Translations under genes and position numbers: made by a program
Notes under the pieces: model-generated
Told to the model about the DNA's origin: nothing
Databases searched by the model: none
Seen by the model: only the letters and a program-made list of their open reading frames with translations
Shown: positions 35,977 to 45,279 of the stretch, piece after piece
Numbering within the stretch: position 1 is the stretch's first letter
Layout: each line of letters opens with the position of its first letter
NCBI GenBank assembly: GCA_016719815.1
Contig: JADJYK010000025.1
Location: 124,001 to 188,000, forward strand
Length of the DNA stretch: 64,000 nt
Direction of reading: 5' to 3'
From: Chitinophagaceae bacterium
GTDB lineage: Bacteria > Bacteroidota > Bacteroidia > Chitinophagales > Chitinophagaceae

Positions 35977-36939
35977 TTATATCAATCCTTCTCTTATTAA
36001 ATCATGTAAATGAATAATGCCAACATATTTTCCGTTCTCTGTCACTGCCAGTTGTGATATTTCATGTTTTCGCAACAAATCCAGTGCGTTAACCGCCAGT
36101 TCGTTTTCGCCAATTGTTTTCGGGGTTTTCGTCATAATAGCTTCGGCCTTAATTGTGTTAATATCGGCATTCTTTTCAAGCATACGGCGCAGGTCGCCAT
36201 CGGTAATTATGCCCAGCAAATTTTCGGAATCATCCACGACGGCCGTTACCCCCAGCCTCTTTTTCGTCATTTCCATTATCACCTCTTTCAATGACTGGTT
36301 GGCCAGCACCTGTGGTTTTTCATTATCAGCACATAAATCGGCCACCCGTAAATACAATTTTTTTCCCAATGTGCCCCCCGGATGAAACTTGGCAAAATCA
36401 TCGATCTGAAACCCTTTCAGTTCCATCAGGCAAATAGCCAGTGCGTCGCCCATTACCATTTGCGCAGTGGTGCTGGTGGTGGGAGCAAGATTATTTGGAC
36501 AGGCTTCCTGGGCCACAGATGTATTTATCAGGTAATTAGCATTTTTTGCCAAAAAGGAATCAGGGTTTCCCGCCATTGCAATAATGATGTTTCCAAAATT
36601 GCGGACCAGCGGGATCAACATTTTAATTTCAGGACTTTCGCCGCTTTTGCTGATAACAACCACCACATCATCTTGCTGTATCATCCCAAGATCACCATGA
36701 ATAGCATCAGCGGCATGCATAAATAACGAAGGAGTGCCGGTAGAATTAAGTGTGGCAGCAATTTTTTGTGCTATAATGGCACTTTTCCCGATGCCCGATA
36801 CCACAACACGACCCCTGCTTTTTGCAATGCTTGTTACAGCATTCTCAAATCCTTCATCGATAAAAGCCGAGAGGCCCTCAATAGAACGGGCTTCCAGATC
36901 AATGGTTCTGAGTGCGATTTGTTTTACGGCTGCAGGCAT
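35977..36939 (-). CDS. kdsD: D-arabinose 5-phosphate isomerase (KpsF/GutQ family)
   Basis: A 320-residue enzyme converting ribulose-5-phosphate to arabinose-5-phosphate for KDO of lipopolysaccharide. N-terminal SIS domain (VVVSGIGKSAIIAQKIAATLNSTGTPS, HGDLGMIQ, VVVISKSGESPE, PNNLAPTTSTTAQMVMGDALA) and two C-terminal CBS domains (about 205-320). Complete. First gene of a same-strand series to MmcQ. Confidence 0.94.
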   Translation of the reverse strand: MPAAVKQIALRTIDLEARSIEGLSAFIDEGFENAVTSIAKSRGRVVVSGIGKSAIIAQKIAATLNSTGTPSLFMHAADAIHGDLGMIQQDDVVVVISKSGESPEIKMLIPLVRNFGNIIIAMAGNPDSFLAKNANYLINTSVAQEACPNNLAPTTSTTAQMVMGDALAICLMELKGFQIDDFAKFHPGGTLGKKLYLRVADLCADNEKPQVLANQSLKEVIMEMTKKRLGVTAVVDDSENLLGIITDGDLRRMLEKNADINTIKAEAIMTKTPKTIGENELAVNALDLLRKHEISQLAVTENGKYVGIIHLHDLIREGLI

Positions 36940-37286
36940 AACAATCGGGCAAAATTATGTCCTTTAAACAGACGCGGTGTGAAGTATTAGTAAAGTTCTT
37001 TGTTAACGAAATATCAACCCAAATGAGGTAAAACCATCGTAAATTCGCTGCCCTACTTTCAAAAAGAAGGCTTTTTTCTGAAATGGTTAAGGAGTGTGAG
37101 TGAACTTCACGGAAATCAGTTTGGCATCGTAATTTTTGACGCTGAACAAAGATAAACGGCTTTATTACCTCAGGCCCAACCGCAAAAAACCGCACATAAA
37201 ATAACTTATCTGCCGTTTCGGAGATTGAGTAAAAATGAGTACCTTAAGTATTCCGCATTAGAAAGGTGCGAACGAAAAATAGAGAA
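36940..37286. other. Divergent kdsD/recQ intergenic region
   Basis: About 347 bases. On the minus strand TAATTTTG at 36950-36957 is a -7 candidate for kdsD, and a second perfect -7 octamer TATCTTTG lies at 37147-37154. Open frames here look non-coding. No RNA structure recognised. Confidence 0.45.
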
Positions 37287-39571
37287 ATGGGAACAGCAAC
37301 AGTAAAAAAATCCGCCGTCAAAGCTGCCACTTTAAAAAAGGTGCCGAAAACCAAAGAAGCAAAACCAGCGTCAACCAAAATCAAGTTTGATTTACATAAA
37401 TCGCTGCAGGAATATTTTGGATTCGATTCCTTTAAAGGGACCCAGGAAAAGGCTATTGAATCGCTGCAGGCCGGTCATGATACGTTTGTTATTATGCCCA
37501 CGGGGGGAGGAAAAAGTCTTTGCTACCAACTGCCGGCAATGGTTAGCGAAGGAGTGGCCATAATCGTTTCCCCGCTTATTGCCCTTATGAAAAACCAGGT
37601 GGACCTTGTAAGGGGATACAGCAGTAATGATGAGGTAGCACATTTTTTGAACTCAACCCTTAATAAAAAAGAAATTAAAGAGGTACATGATGATTTGAAG
37701 ACCGGCAAAACCAAAATGCTTTACGTAGCTCCGGAAACCCTTACCAAGCAGGACAACCTCGAGTTCTTTTCCGACCTCACCATTTCATTCTTTGCGGTTG
37801 ATGAAGCACACTGTATTTCGGAGTGGGGCCACGATTTCAGGCCCGAATACCGGAGACTTCGGGAAATGATGGTTCAGATAAACCCAGATGTGCCGGTAAT
37901 AGCCCTTACGGCAACCGCCACACCTAAGGTGCAAAGCGATATTATCAAAAACCTTGACCTGCGCAACCCTAATGTTTTTATCTCATCATTCAACAGGCCA
38001 AACCTTTACTATGAAGTACTGCCCAAAATAAAAAAGGCACAAACCGATGAAAATATCGTCCGCTTTATAAAAGGAATGAAAAACAAAAGCGGAATTATTT
38101 ATACACTGAACAGGAAAACAACAGAGGAGCTGGCAGATATTTTGATGGCTAACGGCATAAAGGCTGTAGCATATCATGCCGGACTTGACAGTAAACTGCG
38201 TTCTGACAGACAGGACCAGTTTTTGAATGAAGACGTACAGGTTATTTGCGCCACTATAGCATTTGGTATGGGAATAGACAAGCCCGATATCCGGTTTGTT
38301 ATTCACTATAATATTCCCAAGTCAATCGAAAACTATTACCAGGAAACCGGCCGTGCCGGTCGTGACGGACTGGAAGGAAAATGTGTTCTTTATTACTCTC
38401 ACAAAGATGTAAGCAAACTGGAGCATCTTATGCGGGATAAACCACTTAGCGAACGGGAAGTGGGCGCACAACTTATAAATGAAACCGTTGGCTATGCCGA
38501 AACAGGGGTTTGCCGCCGCAAAGTGCTCATGAGTTACTTTGGCGAAGAATATGAAAAAGAAAACTGTGGAGAATGTGATAACTGTAAACACCCCAAAGAA
38601 AGAATTGAGGTTAAAGATGAGGCGGCTCTCGTATTAAAAGCCATCCGTGAGCTTGACGAACGTTTTGCTACCGAATATGTAGTTCAGATAATCGGTGGAA
38701 AACTTACACCACAAATACAAATGTTCCGCCACGAAGGGCTGACGGCATTTGCCAGCGGCAATGACAGAGATAATCATTTCTGGAATTCCCTGATCAGGCA
38801 ATTGTTGCTGGAGGGAATGTTATCAAAAGATATTGAAGAGTATGGTGTGCTGAAGATTACCAAGAAAGGAGAAGTCTTTTTAAAGAAGCCAAAATCCTTC
38901 AAGATTGTTCTCAACACGATGTATGATAACGCCAATGCAGACGATGAAGAAGGAGCAGAGGCGTCGGGGGGAGCGGCATCTGATGAACAGCTTTTTGAAA
39001 TGCTGAAAGAGCTGCGTCAGAAAGAAGCCAGGAAAAAGGGTTGCCGCCATTTGTAATATTCCTCGAAGCTTCGCTGCAGGATATGTCAACGTTTTACCCC
39101 ATCACCCTTGAGGGTTTGGAAAAATGCCAGGGCGTAAGTAAAGGAAAGGCGCTGAAATACGGAAGACCCTTTGTTGAACTGATCGCCAAATATGTGGAAG
39201 AAAACAATATTGAAAGGCCGGATGATTTTGTAATGAAGAGTGTGGTAAACAAAAGCGGCAATAAAGTATACATTATTCAGAATACAGATAAAAAGGTATC
39301 CCTCGAAACCATCGCAAAAAACAAAGGCTGGCGGATGGACGAAATGCTGGAAGAAATGGAAACCATTGCGGCCAGCGGCACCAAGCTGAATCTCGACTAT
39401 GCTATAGATGAAATGCTGGACGAAGATGACCAGGACGAAATAATGGAGTACTTTAAAAGTTGCGAAACATCCTCGCTGCAGGTTGCACAGGATGAACTGG
39501 CCGAGTACAATTTCAACTGGGAACAGTTGAAAATCATGCGGATCAAATTTTTGAGTGAATACGGCATGTAA
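37287..39571 (+). CDS. recQ: ATP-dependent DNA helicase RecQ (frame broken by one base)
   Basis: Superfamily 2 helicase of about 760 residues. Walker A MPTGGGKSLCYQLP (about 70-83), DEAH box (about 173), motif VI QETGRAGRDG, RecQ zinc-binding cysteines in CRRKVLMSYFG and CGECDNC (about 410-430), a winged helix and a C-terminal HRDC domain (about 600-670). The given frame stops at 39056 as KKGCRHL; restoring one base in the run 39033-39040 gives KKGLPPFVIFLEASL and continues to 39571. Length is one short of a multiple of three. The start is ATG 37287; an upstream GTG at 37266 is less likely. Acts in recombination and replication-fork repair. Confidence 0.95.
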
Positions 39572-39593
39572 GACCAAACAATATTCGCTTTTA

Positions 39594-39626
39594 TTGTGGA
39601 TTATTTGTGAATTCCCTCTATATTTG
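39594..39626 (+). promoter_or_regulatory. Promoter of tRNA-Phe
   Basis: TATATTTG at 39619-39626 matches TAnnTTTG exactly; TTG at 39594-39596 lies about 22 bases upstream as -33 element. The tRNA begins 62 bases downstream. Confidence 0.55.
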
Positions 39627-39688
39627 CAGCCCCGAAGCACAAAAGCAAGGCTAGGCTTCCACTTACCGAGCCGATGTGTTTCAGGAAT

Positions 39689-39761
39689 GGTGCGGTAGCT
39701 CAGTCGGTAGAGCAAAGGACTGAAAATCCTTGTGTCGGCGGTTCGATCCCGCCCCACACCA
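39689..39761 (+). tRNA. tRNA-Phe (GAA anticodon)
   Basis: A 73-base cloverleaf: D arm around GCTCAGTCGGTAGAGC, anticodon arm AGGACTGAAAATCCT with GAA, T arm GGCGG-TTCGATC-CCGCC, acceptor GGTGCGG with CCACACC and discriminator A. CCA is not encoded. Pair 5-68 is a C-A mismatch (39693 with 39756), odd for a sole functional gene. Confidence 0.95.
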
Positions 39762-39763
39762 CA

Positions 39764-39793
39764 AAGACCTCAACAATTATGTTGGGGTTTTTT
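39764..39793 (+). terminator. Rho-independent terminator after tRNA-Phe
   Basis: Stem CCTCAAC / GTTGGGG with one T-G wobble around a 6-base loop, followed by TTTTTT. Confidence 0.75.
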
Positions 39794-39800
39794 CATGTGG

Positions 39801-39845
39801 CGAAAATCCTTGTGTCGCCCCGATTTCTATCGGGGCCCACACCAC
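39801..39845 (+). repeat. Partial duplicate of the tRNA-Phe 3' half with a new hairpin
   Basis: CGAAAATCCTTGTGTCG (39801-39817) and CCCACACCAC (39836-39845) repeat tRNA-Phe sequence, but the T arm between them is replaced by the perfect hairpin CCCCGAT-TTCT-ATCGGGG. It begins 40 bases after the tRNA end. It may be a remnant of recombination or integration at the tRNA gene. Confidence 0.6.
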
Positions 39846-39854
39846 TTCAAAACA

Positions 39855-39878
39855 ATAAAACCCACGCTGGTCGTGGGT
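39855..39878 (-). terminator. Rho-independent terminator of the small lipoprotein gene
   Basis: On the minus strand AACCCACG, loop ACCAG, CGTGGGTT, followed by TTATTGTTTTG, immediately after the stop codon at 39878. Confidence 0.7.
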
Positions 39879-40312
39879 TATTGCTGTTTAATCTTGCCCA
39901 TTCTTGAGCCAGGAAACGCAAACCAATTCTTATCTTTTTTAACGAGTACAAATATTGCCCCCACCGTATCTTCAGAAAGTTTTTCACCAAACATTTCTTC
40001 TTTGTAAAAAAGCGTAGCCAACGCAACATATTGCCCTTTTTCTCCTGATTTCAACTCTTCTGACTTATCCTCATCCGGCGACCTTCCCAGTATTACTGTT
40101 TTAATAACCCCCTCCTCAAATCCTTTTAAATCATGAACTTCTACCCTGCCTTCATAACTTCTATTTGGACCCAGCCACTCGAATTTTAACATATTAAACG
40201 ACTGTTCAATGGCTTTCTTTGCCTGTGTTTTTGTTGGCTTATTACTGTTACTGCAGGAATAAAAAGAAAGAAGAAGGAAGAGGGCAATTATAAAACCTTG
40301 TATTCTTCTCAT
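39878..40312 (-). CDS. Hypothetical small lipoprotein
   Basis: A 144-residue protein with a lipobox-like LLLSFYSC (Cys20). The mature part has KAIEQSFNMLKFEWLGPNRSYEGRVEV and GQYVALATLFYKEEMFGEK. No named domain recognised. Predicted envelope-anchored. Single-gene unit with its own terminator. Confidence 0.6.
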   Translation of the reverse strand: MRRIQGFIIALFLLLSFYSCSNSNKPTKTQAKKAIEQSFNMLKFEWLGPNRSYEGRVEVHDLKGFEEGVIKTVILGRSPDEDKSEELKSGEKGQYVALATLFYKEEMFGEKLSEDTVGAIFVLVKKDKNWFAFPGSRMGKIKQQ

Positions 40313-40458
40313 AATAAAAAGTTTTGGAGTGCTTGTTTTTAAACTAAAGTTATGCCTGTTTGATACCCGAAACCAATGACCGATATCAGTCTTTGACTAA
40401 GAAGAGAAAGTTTGTATGGATAGTGAATATTTTCACCTTTTGGCTTTGGTTGTGCTCA

Positions 40459-41370
40459 TTAGAGAGTATTGTCCAATTTGGTTTTTTTCCAAAAATTAAT
40501 TCTTGATAATAACAGCCCTCCGCTAACAAGCAGCGCCCCGACAATGGTATAAGTGCTGATTACATCTTTCATAATCCATGCTGCCAGCGCAAAGCCAAAT
40601 GGCGGACAAAGAAAAAGCCATAGACCTGCTCTTACAGCATTTTGCCGAAGCAGCCAAAGCCATAGTTGCACAGCAAAAATGGAAACAGGAACCGCTAACC
40701 AGATTACAGAATACCAAAAATTGGTTTCAAAGTGGTTGGCTGATGGTTCATAAAAAAACACCATAACCGGCAGCAGAAACAAACCACCTAAAAGCGTTTG
40801 CCATCCGTTAATGGTAAAAAGCGAAAGTCCACTCCAGCTTTGCGACGAAAAATAAATAGCCGCCACCGAATAAGAGAGCATGCTGAAAAGCAATATAAGC
40901 AACCCCGCAGCGGTAACGGTGGCATCTGCAAACAATGGCCAGGAGGCGCAAATAACACCTGCTGAACAAATTGTAAGTGAAATAATTAGTGAAGAAGTTA
41001 ATTCCTTTTTTAAAAAGAAAACCGAAAGAAAACTAATAAACACAGGGTTTGTTGCAACCGCCAGTGCGCCAATGCCGGCTGTTACTTTTTGCATGGCAAC
41101 AACATAACAACCTAAATAGATGGTAATATTAAGCAGTCCATAAATTGTTATTTGTTTCCATTCTTTTCCCCTGGGCAATCGCTGTTTTCTGATGCCGTGC
41201 GAAACCAATAACATGATTGCAGCCGCGATTCCAAAACGAACAATAGAAATTACAAGTGGTTGCGCCACCGTTAGCCCCAGCTTTGTAGCCGTTGAAGCAG
41301 AGCCCCAAAGTGCTGCAAATAATATTCCGGCAGCAAGCCAGGAATAGCGATTATGCTTTGGTATGGACAT
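40459..41370 (-). CDS. EamA/DMT-family transporter
   Basis: A 303-residue membrane protein with ten predicted helices in two EamA repeats (WLAAGILFAALWGSASTATKLGL; second at about residue 150, GLLILLFSMLSYSVAAIYFSS). Start taken at ATG 41370 (MSIPKHNRYS); two codons upstream is a TTG. Substrate unknown. It differs from the other DMT transporter at 28.8 kb, so the two are not a recent duplication. Confidence 0.88.
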   Translation of the reverse strand: MSIPKHNRYSWLAAGILFAALWGSASTATKLGLTVAQPLVISIVRFGIAAAIMLLVSHGIRKQRLPRGKEWKQITIYGLLNITIYLGCYVVAMQKVTAGIGALAVATNPVFISFLSVFFLKKELTSSLIISLTICSAGVICASWPLFADATVTAAGLLILLFSMLSYSVAAIYFSSQSWSGLSLFTINGWQTLLGGLFLLPVMVFFYEPSANHFETNFWYSVIWLAVPVSIFAVQLWLWLLRQNAVRAGLWLFLCPPFGFALAAWIMKDVISTYTIVGALLVSGGLLLSRINFWKKTKLDNTL

Positions 41371-41412
41371 TTTCAAATATAAAAACTAATTGGAGAGGTG
41401 CCTGTTAATCTC

Positions 41413-42021
41413 TTACAATCTCCATCCAAAGCCAACCAGGTGTTTCTTACAACTTTCACAAAACCCTTTCTCTTTGTCAGTATGGTCTCCGCCTTCGGCA
41501 TCACGCATATAACAGGTTTTGTCGGGGCAGTGTGGCAGACCGGTGGTGTGGCCAAGTTCATGGATAACCACTTTAATAAAATCTTTTTTGTTCTTTAACC
41601 TGTAGTTTGATGCCACACAGGCATTCCCGGGGCAATAGCCAAGCCCCATCACTCCATAATCAAACACATCGCCCTTGGTTGTGCTGATGTCGTTCATGGT
41701 TATGCCCACGTATGTTTCATTTTCTTTTGCCCGGCTGCTCAGCCAGTGTATTAACGTATCGGCCCGGTATCTCTTACGGGGAGCATACCACGAATGCGAA
41801 GGCATTTCTTCTTTTGAAAGTAACACCACTTCGGGCAAGATCTGTTTCATTGCTGAAAAAGATTCCATAATAAATTGCTGTGTTGTTTTGCCTAGCGGAA
41901 CTAGCTTAACGACTGCTGCCTGTATTGCAGAAACCCGTTTGTTTGCCACCGTTTTATTTTGTTCCTTGTTGTAACAGGAAACAAAAAATAACAGAGAAAG
42001 AGAAAATAAAGTATGTTTCAT
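41413..42021 (-). CDS. Archaemetzincin-like zinc metalloprotease (M54)
   Basis: A 202-residue lipoprotein-signal protein (LLFFVSC, Cys16) with the extended zinc motif HELGHTTGLPHC, then CPDKTCYMRDAEGGDH and a second Cys pair CESCKKHL. HExxHxxGxxH with the following CX4CXM pattern is characteristic of archaemetzincins, which bind a catalytic zinc and a structural zinc. Export by lipidation is inferred from the N-terminus; most family members are cytoplasmic. Downstream of psuG on the same strand, 33 bases after it. Confidence 0.85.
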   Translation of the reverse strand: MKHTLFSLSLLFFVSCYNKEQNKTVANKRVSAIQAAVVKLVPLGKTTQQFIMESFSAMKQILPEVVLLSKEEMPSHSWYAPRKRYRADTLIHWLSSRAKENETYVGITMNDISTTKGDVFDYGVMGLGYCPGNACVASNYRLKNKKDFIKVVIHELGHTTGLPHCPDKTCYMRDAEGGDHTDKEKGFCESCKKHLVGFGWRL

Positions 42022-42054
42022 TGGCTATTTGCAATAAAGCAGTAACGCACCGTC

Positions 42055-42978
42055 TTATAAGTTAGTATATGTCACAGCAATCTCTGCCCCAACTTTAGCA
42101 TTATGTTTTATTAACGCAATATTCGCTTCAAGGCTTTCGCCTTGGGTATGTTCGGCAATGTATTTAAGAAGAAAAGGCGTTACTTCTTTGCCCGTAATAT
42201 TTTTTTCTTTGGCAGCAGCCAGCGCATAATGAATATAAAGCTCCATTTCGCCGGGTTCAATTTCCTGTTCTGCAGGTACCGGATTTGCAATCAGTACGGC
42301 ACCGTTCAGACCCAACGTCCATTTTGTATCAATCATTGCTGCAATTTCAGCAGGTGTGTCTAAACGGAGCGGAGAAAGAAAACCGCTTTTGCGGGAATAA
42401 AAACTGGGAAACTCATCCTGCCCGTAAGTAACAACCGGAATGCCCTTGGTTTCCAGGTATTCTAATGTTAATCCGATATCAAGAATTGATTTTACTCCGG
42501 CAGAAACAACCGCTACCGAAGTTTGCGCCATTTCCGTCAGGTCGGCTGATATGTCCATACTGGTTTCCGCACCTCGATGCACACCACCAATACCTCCCGT
42601 TACAAAGATTCTGATACCAGCCATACTGGCAATACGCATAGTGGCGGCAACTGTTGTTGCTCCGTATAATTTTTGGCTGATAACAAAAGGCATATCCCTT
42701 AAACTCACCTTCCACACATCTTTGGTCTCGCCTGAGGCGAGACCAAAATATTCCAGTTGTTCTTTAGTCAACCCAACGTGGCATTTGCCATCAAAAATAG
42801 CTATCGTTGCGGGCACAGCTCCGTTGTTTCTAACTACCTCTTCCACCGCCAATGCCGTTTCTACATTTTTGGGATAAGGCATACCGTGAGAAATGATGGT
42901 GGATTCTAAAGCTACAACAGGCTTGTTGGTTTGTAAGGCATCTTTTATTTCAGGATGTATTTCCAGAAAGGTATTCAT
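42055..42978 (-). CDS. psuG: Pseudouridine-5'-phosphate glycosidase
   Basis: A 307-residue enzyme that cleaves pseudouridine 5'-phosphate to uracil and ribose 5-phosphate. Signatures: VALESTIISHGMPYPKN near the start, ATVAATMRIASMAGIRIFVTGGIGGVHRG, VVSAGVKSILDIGLTLEYLET and LIANPVP. Complete. Encoded downstream of the PfkB kinase that supplies its substrate. Confidence 0.94.
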   Translation of the reverse strand: MNTFLEIHPEIKDALQTNKPVVALESTIISHGMPYPKNVETALAVEEVVRNNGAVPATIAIFDGKCHVGLTKEQLEYFGLASGETKDVWKVSLRDMPFVISQKLYGATTVAATMRIASMAGIRIFVTGGIGGVHRGAETSMDISADLTEMAQTSVAVVSAGVKSILDIGLTLEYLETKGIPVVTYGQDEFPSFYSRKSGFLSPLRLDTPAEIAAMIDTKWTLGLNGAVLIANPVPAEQEIEPGEMELYIHYALAAAKEKNITGKEVTPFLLKYIAEHTQGESLEANIALIKHNAKVGAEIAVTYTNL

Positions 42979-42984
42979 AATTAA

Positions 42985-43100
42985 TATAAAATGAAGAACA
43001 GGAAATTTCGAATGATAAACGTTGGTTTACACACTACGATGTTTGTTGTTCCCTGTTCGGTGTTCACTATTTCTTTAATGCCCCATCTGGATAAATATAA
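42985..43100. repeat. Word-like repeats between psuK and psuG
   Basis: The gap contains AGAACAGGAAATTTCGAATG near 42992-43013 and GTTCCCTGTTCGGTGTTCAC near 43048-43070, reiterated GAACA/CGAACA-type words similar in style to other noncoding repeats in the window. No gene is seen. Confidence 0.4.
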
Positions 43101-43105
43101 ATATC

Positions 43106-44032
43106 CTATCCGGGGTAGTACTTGTTTACAAGACCCAACAATTTTTCCTGGTTCAGGTGTGTAGCAATAGCACCATTTACCTGCAATATTTCAGCTGACA
43201 ATGTATGTGCCAGTTTCAGGCAGGCCCAATCATCCATTCCTAAATATTTTCCCACTATAAATCCTGAAAGAGACCCATCGCCGGCACCGGTACAATCCGC
43301 AACTTCAATATCCGGCGCATGCAGGGTAATGGCTTTTTCTTTACTATATAAAGCAGAACCCATTTTGCCATTGTGCAACCAGATTTTTTGTACACCTTTT
43401 GCCAGCAGTTCCTGTATTTGCATTTCTGTCATAGATGCTTTTTCTGAACAAAGAACCGGCAGCTCGTCTTCATTCGGCGTTATCATGAACAGTCCGTTCA
43501 GGTTTGCACCATAGAATTTTTTGGCAGGTGGAACCGATACCGGTTCTATAATAAACGGAATACCCGACTCGTTGCTGAAAGCAAGCAACCACTCGGCGGT
43601 ATCTACATTAATATTGGCATCCGCCAAAATGAAAGAGGCGGTCTTTAGCAGTTCTTTGTTTTTTGATAAATGTTCAGGAGTAATCAGGTGGTTGGCAGCA
43701 TTGGTAAGAAATGCCGAAAACAAAGAGCCGTCAACATTCAGGATGCCGGTATATTTTCCGCTCAGTCCATCCTTGGTAATGGTGGCATCCAGTCGTACTC
43801 CGGCGGCAGCGCATACTTGTTTCAGCCAGTCGCCATCGCTGTCGTTGCCCACAACGGTAATTAGCTGAACGGGTACATCAAGCAGGGCAAGCTGGTGAGC
43901 AATATTGCGGCTTACTCCTCCGGCGGTTTTGGTTACTACGGCATCATTGGTGGTGGCCATCAGCATCTCGTCTGTGGCATGAAAGAGTTCATCTACTAAG
44001 GCAGCACCGATACAGATTACGGGTTTTGGCAT
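43106..44032 (-). CDS. psuK: PfkB-family kinase, likely pseudouridine kinase
   Basis: A 308-residue ribokinase-family enzyme: PVICIGAALVDELFH, VTKTAGGVSRNIAHQLALL, then the ATP/catalytic signature DCTGAGDGSLSGFIVGKYLG near the C-terminus with the catalytic Asp. Its partner psuG is the next gene on the same strand, so phosphorylation of pseudouridine is the probable role. The 127-base gap to psuG is filled by repeats. Confidence 0.9.
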   Translation of the reverse strand: MPKPVICIGAALVDELFHATDEMLMATTNDAVVTKTAGGVSRNIAHQLALLDVPVQLITVVGNDSDGDWLKQVCAAAGVRLDATITKDGLSGKYTGILNVDGSLFSAFLTNAANHLITPEHLSKNKELLKTASFILADANINVDTAEWLLAFSNESGIPFIIEPVSVPPAKKFYGANLNGLFMITPNEDELPVLCSEKASMTEMQIQELLAKGVQKIWLHNGKMGSALYSKEKAITLHAPDIEVADCTGAGDGSLSGFIVGKYLGMDDWACLKLAHTLSAEILQVNGAIATHLNQEKLLGLVNKYYPG

Positions 44033-44039
44033 GATGGTG

Positions 44040-44047
44040 CAAAAGTA
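44040..44047 (-). promoter_or_regulatory. Candidate -7 element (TACTTTTG) of psuK
   Basis: Minus-strand TACTTTTGCA, 8 bases before the start codon, implying leaderless or very short-leader transcription. Confidence 0.4.
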
Positions 44048-44056
44048 GTGAGGCGT

Positions 44057-44088
44057 TTCTCACAGATAGCACAGATTTGCACAGAATT
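44057..44088. repeat. CACAGAT-type low-complexity repeat
   Basis: CACAGATAGCACAGATTTGC followed by ACAGAATTTT: three near-tandem CACAGAT words. Same family as at 26366-26446. Confidence 0.5.
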
Positions 44089-44108
44089 TTTTATTTGTTA
44101 TAACAATA

Positions 44109-44486
44109 CTATTCTTCTTTCCTCCTCACCACCAAAAACCAGTCATTGTCCAGTGGCAGATAGCCGTAGTCGTAGCAGTAGTAATAAGTTTTTCCAGTTT
44201 TGGTGGTATAAATATGTGTCAGGTATTTGAACTGGTAACCCAGCCTTAGCATTTTTTCTTTGCTGGCTTTTGCCGTTTCTTCGCCTTCCGGCAAAACAGA
44301 TTCTAACACTTTTCGGTTTTTCAACAACGCATTGTTTATGTTTCGCACCAGGCTGCTATGGCTGCCTTTGGCTTTTTGTTCGTTGTTATAATTATTGCGG
44401 CAATAATCGTTACAAAACTTCTTATCGGCACGGCCTTTTATGGTGGCTCCGCAGGCAAGGCAAACTTTTTTTGTGTCTTTTTCCAT
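44109..44486 (-). CDS. Small zinc-ribbon protein of unknown function
   Basis: A 125-residue protein beginning with a CX2C-X12-CX3C zinc ribbon (C9, C12, C25, C29), followed by a helical region and a Tyr-rich C-terminus (GYQFKYLTHIYTTKTGKTYYYCYDYGY). This type is common in Bacteroidota; the zinc ribbon suggests nucleic-acid or protein binding. Role not established. Divergent from ssb. Confidence 0.7.
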   Translation of the reverse strand: MEKDTKKVCLACGATIKGRADKKFCNDYCRNNYNNEQKAKGSHSSLVRNINNALLKNRKVLESVLPEGEETAKASKEKMLRLGYQFKYLTHIYTTKTGKTYYYCYDYGYLPLDNDWFLVVRRKEE

Positions 44487-44713
44487 AATGATGGACAGGT
44501 TTTAGAATGTTAATATACAACAATTTATCCGTGTACAAACGATTATACCCGGTTAGCTTCGGGAGTAAACGGGTAAAAACCGGCTACGGCTTTGCGGCAC
44601 TATCATCTTTGCCCTGTCAATCGGAAATGACGTCGCCGGTTGATTGAAATAAATTAAATAACAGCACCCTCTCAAACACCCATTAGGGATGAGGGCGCAC
44701 AAAACGAAACATC

Positions 44714-45061
44714 ATGTACGCATTAAAAAACAAAGTTCAGTTGATTGGTAATCTGGGTAACGCACCAGAAGTGAAAACATTAGAAAGTGGTAAAAAAATG
44801 GCCCGTTTCTCCGTGGCCACCAGTGAAAACTACCGTAACGCCAAAGGCGAGAAGGTAACAGAAACCCAATGGCACAACCTGGTAGCCTGGGGTAAGGTGG
44901 CAGAGATTGCTGAAAAGTTTCTTACCAAAGGAAAAGAAGTAGCCATCGAAGGCAAACTTGTCAGCCGCAGCTATAACGATAAAGAGGGCAACAAGAAATA
45001 CATTACCGAAGTTCAGGTGAATGAGTTGCTGCTGCTGGGCGTAAAGACCACAGAAGCTTAA
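44714..45061 (+). CDS. ssb: Single-stranded DNA-binding protein
   Basis: A 115-residue OB-fold protein: NKVQLIGNLGNAPEVKTLESGKKMARFSVATSE, TQWHNLVAWGKVAEIAEKFLTKGKEVAIEGKL and SRSYNDKEGNKKYITEVQV. It lacks the usual acidic C-terminal tail for partner binding, so it is probably an accessory or minor SSB. An upstream gap of 227 bases holds no gene. Confidence 0.94.
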   Translation: MYALKNKVQLIGNLGNAPEVKTLESGKKMARFSVATSENYRNAKGEKVTETQWHNLVAWGKVAEIAEKFLTKGKEVAIEGKLVSRSYNDKEGNKKYITEVQVNELLLLGVKTTEA

Positions 45062-45075
45062 GATTTTTTGGCTAC

Positions 45076-45120
45076 AAATGAACGCAAAAAAACACAAAAG
45101 ATGTTGTGATTTCGTGGCCT
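45076..45120. repeat. CACAAA-type low-complexity repeat
   Basis: AACGCAAAAAAACACAAAAG and TTTCGTGGCCTTCTTTTT just after ssb; a similar GTGTTATTTGTGTCCTTTAG stretch lies at 45491-45510. These word-like sequences recur in noncoding DNA. Confidence 0.35.
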
Positions 45121-45152
45121 TCTTTTTATTATAATAATACTTAGTAATAAGC

Positions 45153-45275
45153 ATGGAAATACTTTTTAAAGATGAAGTTTACAATATAGTTGGTTATTGT
45201 ATCAAAGATGCAATGGAAATGGAGTTTGATGATAATGAAATTCCATACAAAAAGAGAAGACGAACTTCCGGTTAA
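45153..45275 (+). pseudogene. Possible GxxExxY-family remnant
   Basis: A 40-codon frame reading MEILFKDEVYNIVGYCIKDA then MEMEFDDNEIPYKK. The first half resembles the start of GxxExxY proteins (EVYKIVGCAMEV) and the second half a later segment (ALEIEFKKNNIPYEK), as if the middle had been deleted. The match is weak. Confidence 0.3.
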
Positions 45276-45279
45276 TTAC

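Noticed and set aside
36899..37195. ORF upstream of kdsD
   Set aside because: It overlaps the kdsD start and contains no recognisable motif.
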